Positions 40,821 through 50,668 of a stretch of 64,000 bases of DNA are shown piece after piece. A program made the position numbers and the translations under genes. The notes beneath the pieces were generated by a model. It worked only from the letters and a program-made list of their open reading frames with translations, made no database searches and was not told the origin of the DNA. The first letter of the stretch is position 1, and the number at the start of each line of letters is the position of its first letter. Source of the DNA: CAZWCX01 sp964632945 (GTDB taxonomy: Bacteria > Planctomycetota > MHYJ01 > WSZJ01 > CAZWCX01); the NCBI GenBank assembly GCA_964632945.1, contig CAZWCX010000022.1, forward strand, positions 5,773 to 69,772, in the 5' to 3' direction.

Positions 40821-43800
40821 CTATCTTCCGGGCTTCGACATCTCCTGCTTCAGCCACTCGATCCCTTCCCTGGCGCCCGGGTACTGCGGATTGAGGCTCA
40901 AGACCTTCTGAAACGCCTCCATCGCCTCGGCGTGCCGACCCATCACGCCCAGGGACGCCCCCAGGTAGTAGTGCGTTTCCGGCTGATCCGGGGCGAATTT
41001 CACCGCCAGCTTGAGGTGGGTCAACCCCTCGTCGAGCCGTTTCTTGCGCGACAGCAGGATGCCGATCCACATGTGCGCCTCGGAGTGGTCGACGGCCAGT
41101 TCCACGACCTTGCGGTAGGCGGCGATCGCCCGATCCGCCTCCCCCTTGTCGCGGTACAGGGTGCCCAGGTTGAAGTGCGCCTCCGCGGAGTTCGGCGCCA
41201 GTTCACGCGACTTGAGGAAGTGTTGCTCGGCTTGGGCATGGTCGCGCCGGATGAGGAAGAGCATGCCCAAGTGCTCGTGGAGCAGGGGCTCCTTCGGGTC
41301 CACGGACAATCCGCGTCGCAGCATCTCCATCGCCTGCTCGGTCTTCTGCTGGGCCGCGAGGACGGCGCCCATGCCGAGGAGGATCAGAGGATCTTTGGGA
41401 TCGCCGGCGAGGGCCTCTTCGTAGAAGCGCAGGGCCTGGTCGAGTTCCCCGTCCACGTAGAGTTTGTCGGCGAGGGGGCGAATCGGCGTGATCAGCCGGG
41501 GCCGGTGCCAGCGACCCGGAAAGGGCAGGGAGTGCGCCATCCGCTGCGCGTCGTCGTCGTCCAGGTGATTCACGTCGTCGAGGAGGATGTCCACCTCCAC
41601 CGGGCCGTGGTAGACGGCGGCGATGCGACCCGCGCGGTCGAGCAGCAGACTGGTGGGTAGCACCAGCGCGCGCAATCGACCGTTCAGCTGATTGACGACC
41701 GCCTCGAGACGGTCGACGGCCTCGGAGCGAGCGAAGCCGCTGGGAAACGGAAACGCGATGTCGCGCAAGAAGCGACGCGCGCGCTCCAGGTCGTTGCCCT
41801 TCATCTCCCGGGCGGCCTCGATGTTGAGGGCGAGGATCTCTACGCCTGCTGCGCGCAGGCGATCGGCGTGTTTCGTGAAGTCGCGCAACTCGGCGTTGCA
41901 GGCCCGGCAGCCGCTGCCCCAGAGGTTGATCAGGCGGACCTTGCCCTGGTTGAGGCGGGCGTCGGCGCGGCGTCCATCCGAGGTCTCGTAGGGCAGGTCG
42001 GGGGTCGGCACCCGCGCGGCCAGAAAGCCGCGCGACGAGGAGGATTCCCGCGGCGGGTGGAGCGGGGAGGCCGCCAGGTTCACCGACCGCGCCGGCGCTA
42101 TCCACGGCTCGGCCTTTCCGGATCCCTGGACGACGGTCCAGCGGGCGTTGGGTCGGATGCCGGCGATCGCCTCCGCGGCGGCGGCGCCCGGCCAACGCAC
42201 GGCGACTTTCGTGATCGCGGCGCCCTGGGGCAGGCCGACGTGCACCCACTTGCTCGACTGCGCCAGGTACCCCTCGCCCGCCCGGACGGCCCGCACGAGC
42301 GGAGGCAGGGGTTGTCCGCGTCCGTCGACCGCATGCACCGTCACCCGCGCCCCCACCGCGTCCCGATTGCCCCCGGTCCCCTGCAGCCGCAAGGCCACAT
42401 ATCCGTTACCGGACGGGATGTCGTTGCGCATTACGCGCAGGCAGGGTCCCGACCGGTTGGCGATCCAGAAATCGAGGTCCCCGTCCTGGTCCCAGTCGAC
42501 GACCCCCAGGGCCCGCGCGTCATCGTCGAAATCGAGTCCGCTCACCGCGGAGACGTCGGCGAATCGGGGTGCGCCGGTATTGAGGAAACAGACGTTGCGC
42601 TCGTGGCCGCTGAAGGAACGGCCGCCGAGCAACATCGAGTACCCCTGCATGATCTGGGTCGAAGCGCCGGCGGTGGGGACGTCTTCCAGGGATTGGGTCT
42701 TGCGTTGCGACAAACCTTGCCGCCAGAAGTAGCTTCACAAGTCCGCCGGGTCTTCCATGGTCAGGTACCCGTTGGCCACGAGCAGGTCTTCCCAGCCGTC
42801 GTTGTTGAGGTCGGCGAAATTGGAGCCCCAGGCCCATCGCCCCATTTCCACGGCGGCCTCGGCGCTCACCTCTTCGAAGCGGCCGTCGCCGTGGTTGCGC
42901 AGGAGGGTGTTTCCCTTGGCAAACCGTTGCCAGCGGCGCTTGGTCCCCGGGTCCTCGAAGGGTCGGAACTTCTCGTTGTAGGTTACCCTCCCGCCGGCGG
43001 ACGACCACATGTTCGCGACGTAGATGTCGAAGCGACCGTCCCGGTCGAAGTCGCCCCAGTGGGCGGACATGCCCGAGCCGAAGTCCTCGGCCCCCGCCGC
43101 GCGTCCGACATCCACGAATTTCCCGCCATCGTTGCGCCACAGGTTGTTCGGACCGTAATCGTTGGCCACGTAGAGGTCGGGGTCGCCGTCGTCGTCGAAA
43201 TCCTCCCAGCAGGCCGCCAGGCTGTGCCGCCGATTGTCCGCCTCGAGCCCGCACTCGGCGGTCACGTCGGTGAAGGTCCAACCGCCGTCGTTGCGGAACA
43301 AATGGTTCGGTCCTCCGTCGGTGGCATCATGGTAGACGAACGTCCCGGTTGTGATCTGGGGCTTGCCCACCTGCCAACCATCGTTGACGCACACGAACAG
43401 GTCGAGGTCGCCGTCCAGATCGTAGTCCGCGGCGCACATCGATTGCGTATCGGGGTTGGCTTTGACCGATGCCGCGATGCGGAAGCGTCCGGAACCGTCG
43501 TTTTCGAGCACGAGCAGGCATTCGAGCATGGCCAGGGCGAGATCCTGGTCGCCGTCGCCGTCGAGGTCGAGGAACAAGGCGCTGGAGGTGAGATCGAGGA
43601 AATCGATGCCGGCCTCCGAGGACCGGTCGGTCACGGTGCCGTCGGGGTTCTGCACGAACAAGCGGTTGGGCAGCCCGGACGGTTGGCAGACGTACACGTC
43701 TTCGAGACCGTCTCCGTTCGCGTCCCCGATGGCGAGTCCGCAGCGCGAGAAGATCTGGAACCCGACCGCCGACTCCACCCGGGTCCACCAGTGATTGTAC

Positions 43801-45224
43801 CCGTGCATCAGGTGCTCGTCGAAGGCGCGGTTTCCCTTGAGCACCCCGAGGGTGATGTCGGAGAACCAGTCACCCTGTGCGGTGCGGCTCTCGATCTCCT
43901 CGTAATCCGGGACGCCGATCCAGGCGACGAGCGGGGTGGTGGCGTCGGGACCGGCGACCCAGCGGACCTGCCAGATCGAGTTCACCTGGGTGGAGCCGGA
44001 AGCGGTGCGGCCGTAGATCTGGAAATCGACGAGGGTATCCGTATGGCCTTGCCCGGGGACGACCCGGTAGATCTTGAACTTGTGGCGGATCGACGAGGCC
44101 CCGGCCACGATTTGGCCCTGGCGGGCGAGCGCCTCGCGCAACCCCTCCGGCCCGCGCAGGGGATCCAGATCGGGTTGAGCGGGGAACTCGCTTGGCCCGA
44201 CCGAGCGGCGTACGACGGCGAAGGCATCGGTGTACGCGGTCTGCAGCGGTTCCGGCCGGAGTCCGGCGGTGTGGAAAGACGGGGTGGCGAGGCGGGACAA
44301 ATCGAGGCCCGCCCGTGCGGCCGGGTCGGGGATGGTTTTGGCGAGCCGGTCCAGTTGGGCCTTCGCATGTTCGGCAAAGACCTCGGTGTCCCAGCCGTCC
44401 TTGCTGGGGTCGTCGATCTGCTCCGCGGGCAGGATGAGGCGGCTGGCGATCCGGTCGGTCGCGTTACGATCCGACCCGTCGGCCTGGGGCGCGGGATTCG
44501 CGGGGGGGCCGCCGCGCGCCGGGGGGGCGTGATTTCCGGGACGGGCGGCCGGGACTTCCTGGGGTGGGGTGTTCTGACTCACCCGGCGGTCGCGCGCGAC
44601 GGGGTTCGACTTTCCCCCGAAGGCCGATCCGTCCGGGGCGGTCCCCGGTCCCGGGCCGGGCAAGGCGCCGGTTTTCTTGAAGATGCTGTGGCTCACCCCG
44701 AAGAAAAGGATCAAGGCGGCCAGGAACGCGAGGATCGCCACCAGGGCCCAGGGGCTGACGTTGTCGCCGGCCGTCGTTCCGGCCGGAACGGGATCCAGGC
44801 GAAGCGGCACGTTCGGCGCAGGGGCGGTGGGAGGGCGAAGGGGGGGCGTCGCAGCCGGCGGTGCGGGCGCTGCGGAGGGCTGCGCCGGGGCCGGAGCGAT
44901 GGCGGAAGAGGGTGGAGTCGCCGGCGCCGCGGGCGGGCGGTCGGCGGCCGGAAGGGCCGTGGCCGCGGGGGACACGGGCGGGGGCGTACGGATTTCGGGG
45001 GCCGGAGCGGTCGGCGCGGGAGTCGCGGCGGCGACCGGCGGGGCGGCCGCAGGGGCCGCGGGGACGGGGGCCCCGGTCGTGGGGGCGGGAACGAGCGAGG
45101 GGATCGGCGCGTCGTCTCGGGCGTGGATCGGGGGTTGCATGGAGTCGGGCTTTGAGACGGCCCCCGGCGGCGCCGGATTCGGTTCGCCCTGGCCCTTGTT
45201 CTTCTTCTTGTTCTTTTTGCCCAT
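40821..45224 (-). CDS. Probable selenoprotein: membrane-anchored FG-GAP / ASPIC-UnbV / TlpA / TPR protein
   Basis: One 1467-residue gene interrupted by a single in-frame TGA (42735-42737, codon 830), which I read as selenocysteine. Residues 1-150 are Lys-rich, then Pro/Ala-rich; a membrane span follows (about 155-180). The exported part has FG-GAP/VCBS calcium-type repeats (DANGDGLED, DLDGDGDQDL, DFDRDGRFDI) ending in DLNNDGWEDLLVANG, then EDPADL-U-SYFWRQG. Past the UGA, the same frame holds SGHERNVCFLNTG and the ASPIC/UnbV domain (GNRDAVGARVTV), a TlpA-like thioredoxin domain with CRAC (C1106, C1109), and TPRs to the end. The family has this WR-Q segment unbroken. Downstream part has no own start codon other than a TTG inside the hairpin. 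Function is unknown; redox binding is inferred. Confidence 0.82.
42707..42723 (-). promoter_or_regulatory. SECIS-like hairpin just after the in-frame UGA
   Basis: On the coding (minus) strand, GCGGCAA-GGT-TTGTCGC forms a 7-bp stem (one G-U pair) with a 3-nt loop GGU. The stem begins 12 bases after the UGA, and the loop G is the 19th base after it. Bacterial SECIS elements sit inside the coding sequence, just downstream of UGA, with an apical loop holding a conserved G (GGU in E. coli fdhF) 16-37 bases away; this matches. Confidence 0.7.
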
Positions 45225-45329
45225 GGACTCCTCCCAGCCGTCAGGTCAGGACCGGATCACGCGACGGGACCGCCCCCCGAGGAACCGCCGCTCGACCCGG
45301 CGAGACGGCGGCCTCCCCGCGACGCAACA

Positions 45330-46238
45330 CTAGATTTTGGCGAAACCGGGCGGCCGGGGCAGATGCGAGGCGGCCTCGACCATCTCCGGGACCATCGACT
45401 TGGCCGTCTTTCCCTGCCCCTTCGGCACGGCCACCTTCTTGCGATCGAGCCGCGACAGGAACGCGGTGCGGAGCACGAGCATGGGGACTTCGCTCCCGCG
45501 CAGGATCTCCTCGGCGACGCTGCCGAAGCGGACGCGGTCGAGTCCCGTCCGTCCGTGGGTGGTCAGCGCGATCAGGCCCGCGCCCGATTTCCGGGCGGTT
45601 TCCAACACCTGTTTCACCGGATCGCCGGCGACCTTCTCCAAGGTCGCCTCGATGCCGAGGGAGACCAAGGTCTTTTTCGCGCTTTCCAGGTTCTCCGCCG
45701 CGAGGGACTCGGGGACCGGGGCGGGGGTGACGTGCAGGAGCGATACCTTGGCCGCGAGCGCCTTCGCCAGGTCCCCGACCAGGGGGAGGATTTTCGACGA
45801 CCGATTGGAGCCGTCGAGCGGGATGAGGATCCGCTTGGGCGGCTTCGGGTCCACGTGCGGGCGGGCGAGGTAGAGCGGCAATCGCGACTTCCGCAGCAAT
45901 TCCTCCGCGGCGCTGCCGTACAGGAGTCGTTTGATCCCGGCGCGTCCGTGCGTCACCAGCGCGATCAGGTCGTAGTTGCGGAACATGGAGAGCGCCAGCA
46001 ACTGGCGCTGCGGGTTCCCTTTCAGCAGCGCGGCATCGACATTCTCGAACCGGTCCTGCACCCGGATCTGCAATTCCGCCAGGTAGGACCTCCCTCCGGC
46101 GATCGCGGCCGCGTTTCGGTCCGCCACGTGCGCCAGGTGGACGGCGGCGTTGCACACCCGGGCGAGCGTTTCGACGTGGGCGAGGATCTTCTCGGAGGTC
46201 TGCGACCCGTCCAGGGGCACGAGGATGTTGCGGAACAT
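45330..46238 (-). CDS. Tandem universal stress protein
   Basis: A 302-residue protein of two Usp domains (about 1-130 and 140-265). Each begins with a strand ending in Asp-Gly-Ser (ILVPLDGSQTSE, ILIPLDGSNRSS). Each has a glycine motif near its end (VTHGRAGIKRLLYGSAAEELL and TTHGRTGLDRVRFGSVAEEIL), the second matching G-2x-G-9x-GS ATP-binding Usp proteins. The last 35 residues are basic. Typical of stress adaptation; partner and trigger unknown. Start at 46238 has AGGAG eight bases before; a good promoter sits at 46283-46311. The end lies in the leader of the selenoprotein gene, about 100 bases away on the same strand. Confidence 0.9.
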   Translation of the reverse strand: MFRNILVPLDGSQTSEKILAHVETLARVCNAAVHLAHVADRNAAAIAGGRSYLAELQIRVQDRFENVDAALLKGNPQRQLLALSMFRNYDLIALVTHGRAGIKRLLYGSAAEELLRKSRLPLYLARPHVDPKPPKRILIPLDGSNRSSKILPLVGDLAKALAAKVSLLHVTPAPVPESLAAENLESAKKTLVSLGIEATLEKVAGDPVKQVLETARKSGAGLIALTTHGRTGLDRVRFGSVAEEILRGSEVPMLVLRTAFLSRLDRKKVAVPKGQGKTAKSMVPEMVEAASHLPRPPGFAKI

Positions 46239-46282
46239 CGAGAACTCCTGATGTTGGTCTTGAAGGACGAACCCGGTGTACC

Positions 46283-46311
46283 ATTATGGACAGGGGGACT
46301 GCCCGGATCAA
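46283..46311 (-). promoter_or_regulatory. Predicted promoter of the universal stress protein gene
   Basis: TTGATC (46306-46311) and CATAAT (46283-46288), minus strand, 17-nt spacer. The divergent GMC oxidoreductase gene has TACACT at 46361-46366 as a possible -10, without a good -35. Confidence 0.65.
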
Positions 46312-46384
46312 CCCAATCTTGGTGCGGTGAAATTGCCTCCCCGGCATCGGGCGCCGGTGCTACACTCCGCGCGGGAGCGACAAA

Positions 46385-47962
46385 ATGGACTGGGACTACC
46401 TGATCATCGGCTCGGGATTCGGGGGCAGCGTGAGCGCTCTCCGCCTGGCGGAGAAAGGCTGGCGCGTCCTGACGCTCGAGAAGGGGCGCCGGTTCTCGCC
46501 GGAGGACTTCCCGCGCACGAACTGGGACCTCCGGCGGTGGATGTGGCTGCCGCGCCTGGGGCTGCGCGGGCTGTTCCAAATGACTTTCTTCCGGCACGTC
46601 ACGGTCCTTTCGGGCGTCGGCGTGGGCGGGGGGTCGCTCGTCTACGCCAACACGCTGCCGGTGCCGAAGGATTCGTTCTTCGCCGCGTCGACCTGGGGGC
46701 GGTTGGCGGACTGGAAGCGCGAGCTGGCGCCGCACTACGCGACCGCGTTGCGCATGCTGGGAGCGACGAAGAATCCGCTCCGCACGCCGGCCGACGAGGT
46801 CCTCCGCGACGTCGCGCGCGAGATCGGGCGGGAGGACCAGCATCATCCGACCGAGGTCGGGGTCTTCTTCGGGGAGCCCGGGCGCACGGTCGCGGATCCG
46901 TATTTCGGCGGAGAGGGGCCGGCGCGCACAGGGTGCATCGCCTGCGGCGGCTGCATGCTCGGTTGCCGTCATGGGGCGAAGAACACGCTCGACCGGAATT
47001 ACCTCTACCTGGCCGAGAAACGCGGCCTGGTGATCCAGCCGGAGACCGAAGCCACCTGGGTAAGGCCCCTTCCCGGGGGCGGGTTCGCGGTCGAGGCCCT
47101 GGAAGGGCTGCTCCCCGGGCCGCGGCGACGCCGCCGATTCACGGCGCGAAACGTCGTCTTCTCCGGCGGCGTGCTCGGCACGGTCCCGCTCCTCCTGCGC
47201 TTGCGGGAGAGCCCGCAGGGCCTGCCCGCCCTCTCGCCGCGCGTCGGCTCGTTCGTGCGCACCAACTCGGAAGCCCTCATCGGCGTGGTCTCCCGGCGCC
47301 CCGAGATCGACTTGTCGAAAGGCATTTCGATCACCTCGATCCTCCACACGGATTCGCATTCCCACATCGAGCCGGTCCGCTATCCGGAAGGTTCGGACTT
47401 CTTCCGCGTGCTGGCATGGCCATCGGTCGACGGCGGCGGAATGTTCGCGCGGCTTCGCAAGGTGGTCGCCGAGTGCATCCGCAACCCCCGTCGGGTGTGG
47501 GATGCGGTGCGCGTTCCCGCCTGGGCGAAGCAGACGCTGATCCTCCTCTACATGCGCACGCTGGAGGGTTGCCTGCGCATGCGCCTCGGCCGGTCCGCGT
47601 ACACGGGGTTCGCGCGCGGCGTCGTCACCGACCTGGAAGACGGTCCGCCGCCGAGCGCCTTCATGCCGGAAGCGACCGACCTCGCCGCCCGCGTGGCCCG
47701 GCGGATCGATGGACTGCCGACCACGCTCGTGACCGAGACCGTCCTCGGCGTGCCGAGCACCGCGCACATTCTCGGCGGAGCCTGCATGGGGGCCAACCCC
47801 TCGGAAGGCGTGATCGACCACCGCCATCGCGTCTTCGGATATGACGGCCTCTACGTGCTCGACGGTTCCGCGGTATCCGCGAATCCGGGCGTCAATCCGT
47901 CGCTGACGATCACCGCGATGGCGGAGCGGGCGATGTCGTTCATCCCGGCGAAGGGACACTGA
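46385..47962 (+). CDS. GMC-family FAD oxidoreductase (cholesterol-oxidase-like)
   Basis: A 525-residue flavoprotein. The FAD motif is YLIIGSGFGGSVSALRLAEKG at the N-terminus, followed by SGVGVGGGSLVYAN. A cysteine-rich insert, GCIACGGCMLGCRHGAKN, is characteristic of the GMC subgroup that includes bacterial cholesterol oxidase-like and 'FAD-dependent oxidoreductase' proteins. The C-terminal GMC box is STAHILGGACMG with LYVLDGSAVSANPGVNPSLT. It likely oxidises an alcohol, perhaps a sterol or lipid, by family analogy. Start at 46385 has GGGAG nine bases before. The lipase-maturation-factor-like gene follows after 25 bases, so they form an operon divergent from the Usp gene. Confidence 0.85.
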   Translation: MDWDYLIIGSGFGGSVSALRLAEKGWRVLTLEKGRRFSPEDFPRTNWDLRRWMWLPRLGLRGLFQMTFFRHVTVLSGVGVGGGSLVYANTLPVPKDSFFAASTWGRLADWKRELAPHYATALRMLGATKNPLRTPADEVLRDVAREIGREDQHHPTEVGVFFGEPGRTVADPYFGGEGPARTGCIACGGCMLGCRHGAKNTLDRNYLYLAEKRGLVIQPETEATWVRPLPGGGFAVEALEGLLPGPRRRRRFTARNVVFSGGVLGTVPLLLRLRESPQGLPALSPRVGSFVRTNSEALIGVVSRRPEIDLSKGISITSILHTDSHSHIEPVRYPEGSDFFRVLAWPSVDGGGMFARLRKVVAECIRNPRRVWDAVRVPAWAKQTLILLYMRTLEGCLRMRLGRSAYTGFARGVVTDLEDGPPPSAFMPEATDLAARVARRIDGLPTTLVTETVLGVPSTAHILGGACMGANPSEGVIDHRHRVFGYDGLYVLDGSAVSANPGVNPSLTITAMAERAMSFIPAKGH

Positions 47963-47987
47963 CGCCCGGCCGACCGGAGGGACGGCC

Positions 47988-49562
47988 ATGGACCCGATGC
48001 CGCGCGCGCGCGCCGCCTGGACGGCCTTCACCCATCGGCCGCCGGGCTGCGATTCCCACTGGCTCACCCGCACGATGCTCCTGCGCCTGTTCGGCTTCGT
48101 CTACTTCGTCGCCTTCCTCTCGCTGGCGCACCAGGTCCTGCCGCTGCTCGGCAGCGACGGCCTGCTCCCGGTGGAGCAGAGATTCGAGCGCTGGCGCGCG
48201 CACTTCGGGGACGACCTGCGCCGGTTCGCCGAGGTCCCGTCGATCTTCTGGTTCGACCACTCCGACGGCTTCCTCCTCGGGATGGCGTGGACCGGGGTCG
48301 CGCTCTCGCTGCCGGTGATGGCGGGGTACGCCAACGTCCCGTGGATGACCGTCCTGTGGGCGCTCTACCTGTCCTTCGTCCACGTCGGCCAGGCCTGGTT
48401 CGCATTCGGCTGGGAACTCCAGATGTCCGAGACCGGCTTCCTGGCCATCTTTCTCGTGCCGCTGCTCGATCCGCGTCCGTTCCCCGCCCGCCCGCCCCCG
48501 GTGCAGGTGATCTGGCTCTACCGCTGGCTGATCGCGCGCATGATGCTGGGGGCCGGCCTGATCAAGCTGCGCGGCGACGATTGCTGGGTCGAGCTCACCT
48601 GCCTGTGCACGCACTACGAAACGCAACCGATCCCGAATCCGATCAGCCGCGTGCTGCACGCCATGCCGGTCTGGTTCCACCAGCTCGGCTGCGCCTTCAA
48701 CCACGTCGTGGAACTGATCGTCCCGTTCTTTGCATTCGGTCCGCCGCGGGCGCGGCGGGTCGCCGGGATCCTGTTCCTGGTCTTCCAGTTTCTTTTGCTG
48801 GGCAGCGGGAATCTCTCGTTCCTGAACGTGCTCACCATGGTGCCGGCACTCGCCTGCCTCGACGACGGCATGTGGCGAAGGTTGGTTCCGGCGCGCTGGA
48901 GCGCAGCGGCGGAGCGCGCGGCCGAGGGGGCGCGCGCGACGGCGGCCCAGCGCATCGCCGCCTGGACCGTGACCGGCCTGGTCGCCTTCCTCAGCCTTCC
49001 GCCCGTGGCCAACCTGATCGCACCCGACCAGATCATGAATCTCTCGTTCAACTCCCTCTACCTGGTCAATTCGTACGGCGCGTTCGGCGCGGTGGATTCG
49101 GAGCGGATCGAGCTCGTGGTGCAAGGCACGACCGACGAGGCCCCCGGCCCGGACACGGTCTGGCGCGAATACGAGTTCAAGGCGAAGCCGACGGACCTGC
49201 GGCGTCGTCCCCCCTTCGTCGCCCCGTATCACTACCGGCTCGATTGGCTGGTCTGGTTCGCGCACCGGGGGCCCCCGGAACGCCATCCCTGGCTGGTCCA
49301 CCTGGTCTGGAAGCTGCTTCACAACGATCCGGGCGCGCTGGGGCTGCTCGCGGGAAATCCCTTCCCGGAGGCGCCGCCGCGGTGGATCCGCGTGGAGCGG
49401 TATGTCTACCGGTTCACGCCCCTCGGGGCCGGAGCGTACTGGTCGCGGACCCGGCGGGGGGCCTGGCTGAAGCCGGTGTCGAACGACGACTTCGACCTGC
49501 TCCTCTTCCTGAGCGACCGCGGCTGGCATCCCGACCAGGTGGCGGAGCGGAAGAAGCGCTGA
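47988..49562 (+). CDS. Lipase maturation factor family membrane protein
   Basis: A 524-residue polytopic membrane protein of the lipase maturation factor (LMF) family. About eight to ten hydrophobic helices are followed by a soluble C-terminal domain (about 340-524) with YEFKAKPTDLRRRPPFVAPY and DWLVWF, and FNSLYLVNSYGAFGAVD before it, all typical of LMF1-like proteins. In animals LMF1 helps fold lipases in the ER; bacterial members are found in Planctomycetes and others, and their role is unproven. The start at 47988 has GGAGGGAC before it. It is the second gene of an operon with the GMC oxidoreductase, which hints at a lipid-related job. Confidence 0.86.
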   Translation: MDPMPRARAAWTAFTHRPPGCDSHWLTRTMLLRLFGFVYFVAFLSLAHQVLPLLGSDGLLPVEQRFERWRAHFGDDLRRFAEVPSIFWFDHSDGFLLGMAWTGVALSLPVMAGYANVPWMTVLWALYLSFVHVGQAWFAFGWELQMSETGFLAIFLVPLLDPRPFPARPPPVQVIWLYRWLIARMMLGAGLIKLRGDDCWVELTCLCTHYETQPIPNPISRVLHAMPVWFHQLGCAFNHVVELIVPFFAFGPPRARRVAGILFLVFQFLLLGSGNLSFLNVLTMVPALACLDDGMWRRLVPARWSAAAERAAEGARATAAQRIAAWTVTGLVAFLSLPPVANLIAPDQIMNLSFNSLYLVNSYGAFGAVDSERIELVVQGTTDEAPGPDTVWREYEFKAKPTDLRRRPPFVAPYHYRLDWLVWFAHRGPPERHPWLVHLVWKLLHNDPGALGLLAGNPFPEAPPRWIRVERYVYRFTPLGAGAYWSRTRRGAWLKPVSNDDFDLLLFLSDRGWHPDQVAERKKR

Positions 49563-49601
49563 CGCGGAGGGGCGGGGCGCGCCCCGACCGGATCGGGTCC
49601 G

Positions 49602-49976
49602 TCAGGTCCGCGCTCCCGCCTCGCCCGCGGCGATCCGCTCCCGGAACCACGCGCAGACCGTGTCCCGTTCCACGGCCATCGACCAGACGAGCACGGCGTA
49701 CTGGGGGATCGCGATCACGGCGTCGAGGTAGAAGAGCTCGAGGTCGGTGCGGATGAAGACCAGGCCCGGCGTGAGCAGGGCGGTGGCCCAGAAGACGACC
49801 CAGCGGACCCGGACCGGGGGCTTTCCCGCGCGGGCCCGCGCGGTGCCGGCCATGCGGAGGACGGCGACGATCAGCAGGAGATCGGCGCCGCTCCAGGCGA
49901 TGGCCAGCGCCTTCAGCCAGGGGAGCCCGACGTCATGGTCGAACCCCTCGGCGATCTGGAGCAGCAGGGACTCCAT
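49602..49976 (-). CDS. Small membrane protein of unknown function
   Basis: A 124-residue protein with three likely membrane helices (about 20-42 KALAIAWSGADLLLIVAVL, 58-76 VVFWATALLTPGLVFI, 82-102 FYLDAVIAIPQYAVLVWSM). No known motif; two cysteines none paired, and a soluble basic tail. The start at 49976 has AGGAG eight bases before and follows the upstream gene by 10 bases, so the two membrane proteins are co-expressed. No functional assignment. Confidence 0.65.
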   Translation of the reverse strand: MESLLLQIAEGFDHDVGLPWLKALAIAWSGADLLLIVAVLRMAGTARARAGKPPVRVRWVVFWATALLTPGLVFIRTDLELFYLDAVIAIPQYAVLVWSMAVERDTVCAWFRERIAAGEAGART

Positions 49977-49986
49977 GGGGCGTCTC

Positions 49987-50550
49987 CTAACCCTGGCGGA
50001 CCAGCCGGCGCCAGGCGCGGACGGCGAAGATGGCGAGCAGCCACTCGAGGATCACGCAGAGGGCGCAGGCGATGCGGCAATAGAAGGCGGACAGGTTTCC
50101 GATCTCGTCTTCCCCGAGGCCGTGGCGATCGACGAGCCGGACGGTGGCGGCGAGGTAGATCCCGTACAGGAGAAAGGACCCGCCCACGAGCAGGGCGCCC
50201 ATCACGCGCAGCACCATCGGAGGGGCGTGGTCGTCCCCGCGCAGCAGGCCGTCCAGGCGCACGAGATAGACCAGGATGATTTGCTCGACGGCGACGATGA
50301 GGGTCGCCACCAGGTTCCACAATCCCCAGGTGAACAGGTGCCGGCGATGGCCCGGCAGGGCGTCGAGCCGGTCCCCGAGCGCCGCTTCTCCGCCCAGGAC
50401 CAGCGCGGAAAGCGTCGCGGCGCCGACGGCGCAGAGCAGCCAGGCGGGTCGTTGCGACCGGTCGCTCCCCTCCACCCGCGTCAGCCAGGCGCGCGCCTGC
50501 AGGAGGAGCACGACCTCCGCGAAGAGGCAGGTGAGCCAGATGGAGCGCAT
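49987..50550 (-). CDS. Membrane protein of unknown function
   Basis: A 187-residue protein with about five membrane helices (such as IWLTCLFAEVVLLLQ, LLCAVGAATLSALVLGG, LVATLIVAVEQIILVYLV, MGALLVGGSFLLYGIYLA and ACALCVILEWLLAIFAV). I see no known motif. The ATG at 50550 is chosen over one at 50586 because GGAGAG lies seven bases before it. It is followed ten bases later by the smaller membrane protein, so the pair probably acts together. The S41 protease gene lies 118 bases upstream on the same strand. Confidence 0.65.
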   Translation of the reverse strand: MRSIWLTCLFAEVVLLLQARAWLTRVEGSDRSQRPAWLLCAVGAATLSALVLGGEAALGDRLDALPGHRRHLFTWGLWNLVATLIVAVEQIILVYLVRLDGLLRGDDHAPPMVLRVMGALLVGGSFLLYGIYLAATVRLVDRHGLGEDEIGNLSAFYCRIACALCVILEWLLAIFAVRAWRRLVRQG

Positions 50551-50668
50551 GAGAAACTCTCCGTCCACCCGATTCGATCCTCCCATGCGGTTCGGAGGCG
50601 GGAACCCGGGATCGGAATCCCGTCCCGCGGGAAGTCCGCGAACCGGCCGGCCGTCCCCGATTCGCGCG

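Noticed and set aside
42713..42737. Reading the TGA at 42735 as a true stop, giving two separate genes
   Set aside because: The two parts keep one frame, the family has them in one chain, the second part has no start codon besides TTG, and a SECIS-like hairpin follows the TGA.
44770..45200. Possible repeat or foreign insertion in the Pro/Ala-rich region
   Set aside because: It is a low-complexity linker of the selenoprotein candidate, common in such proteins.
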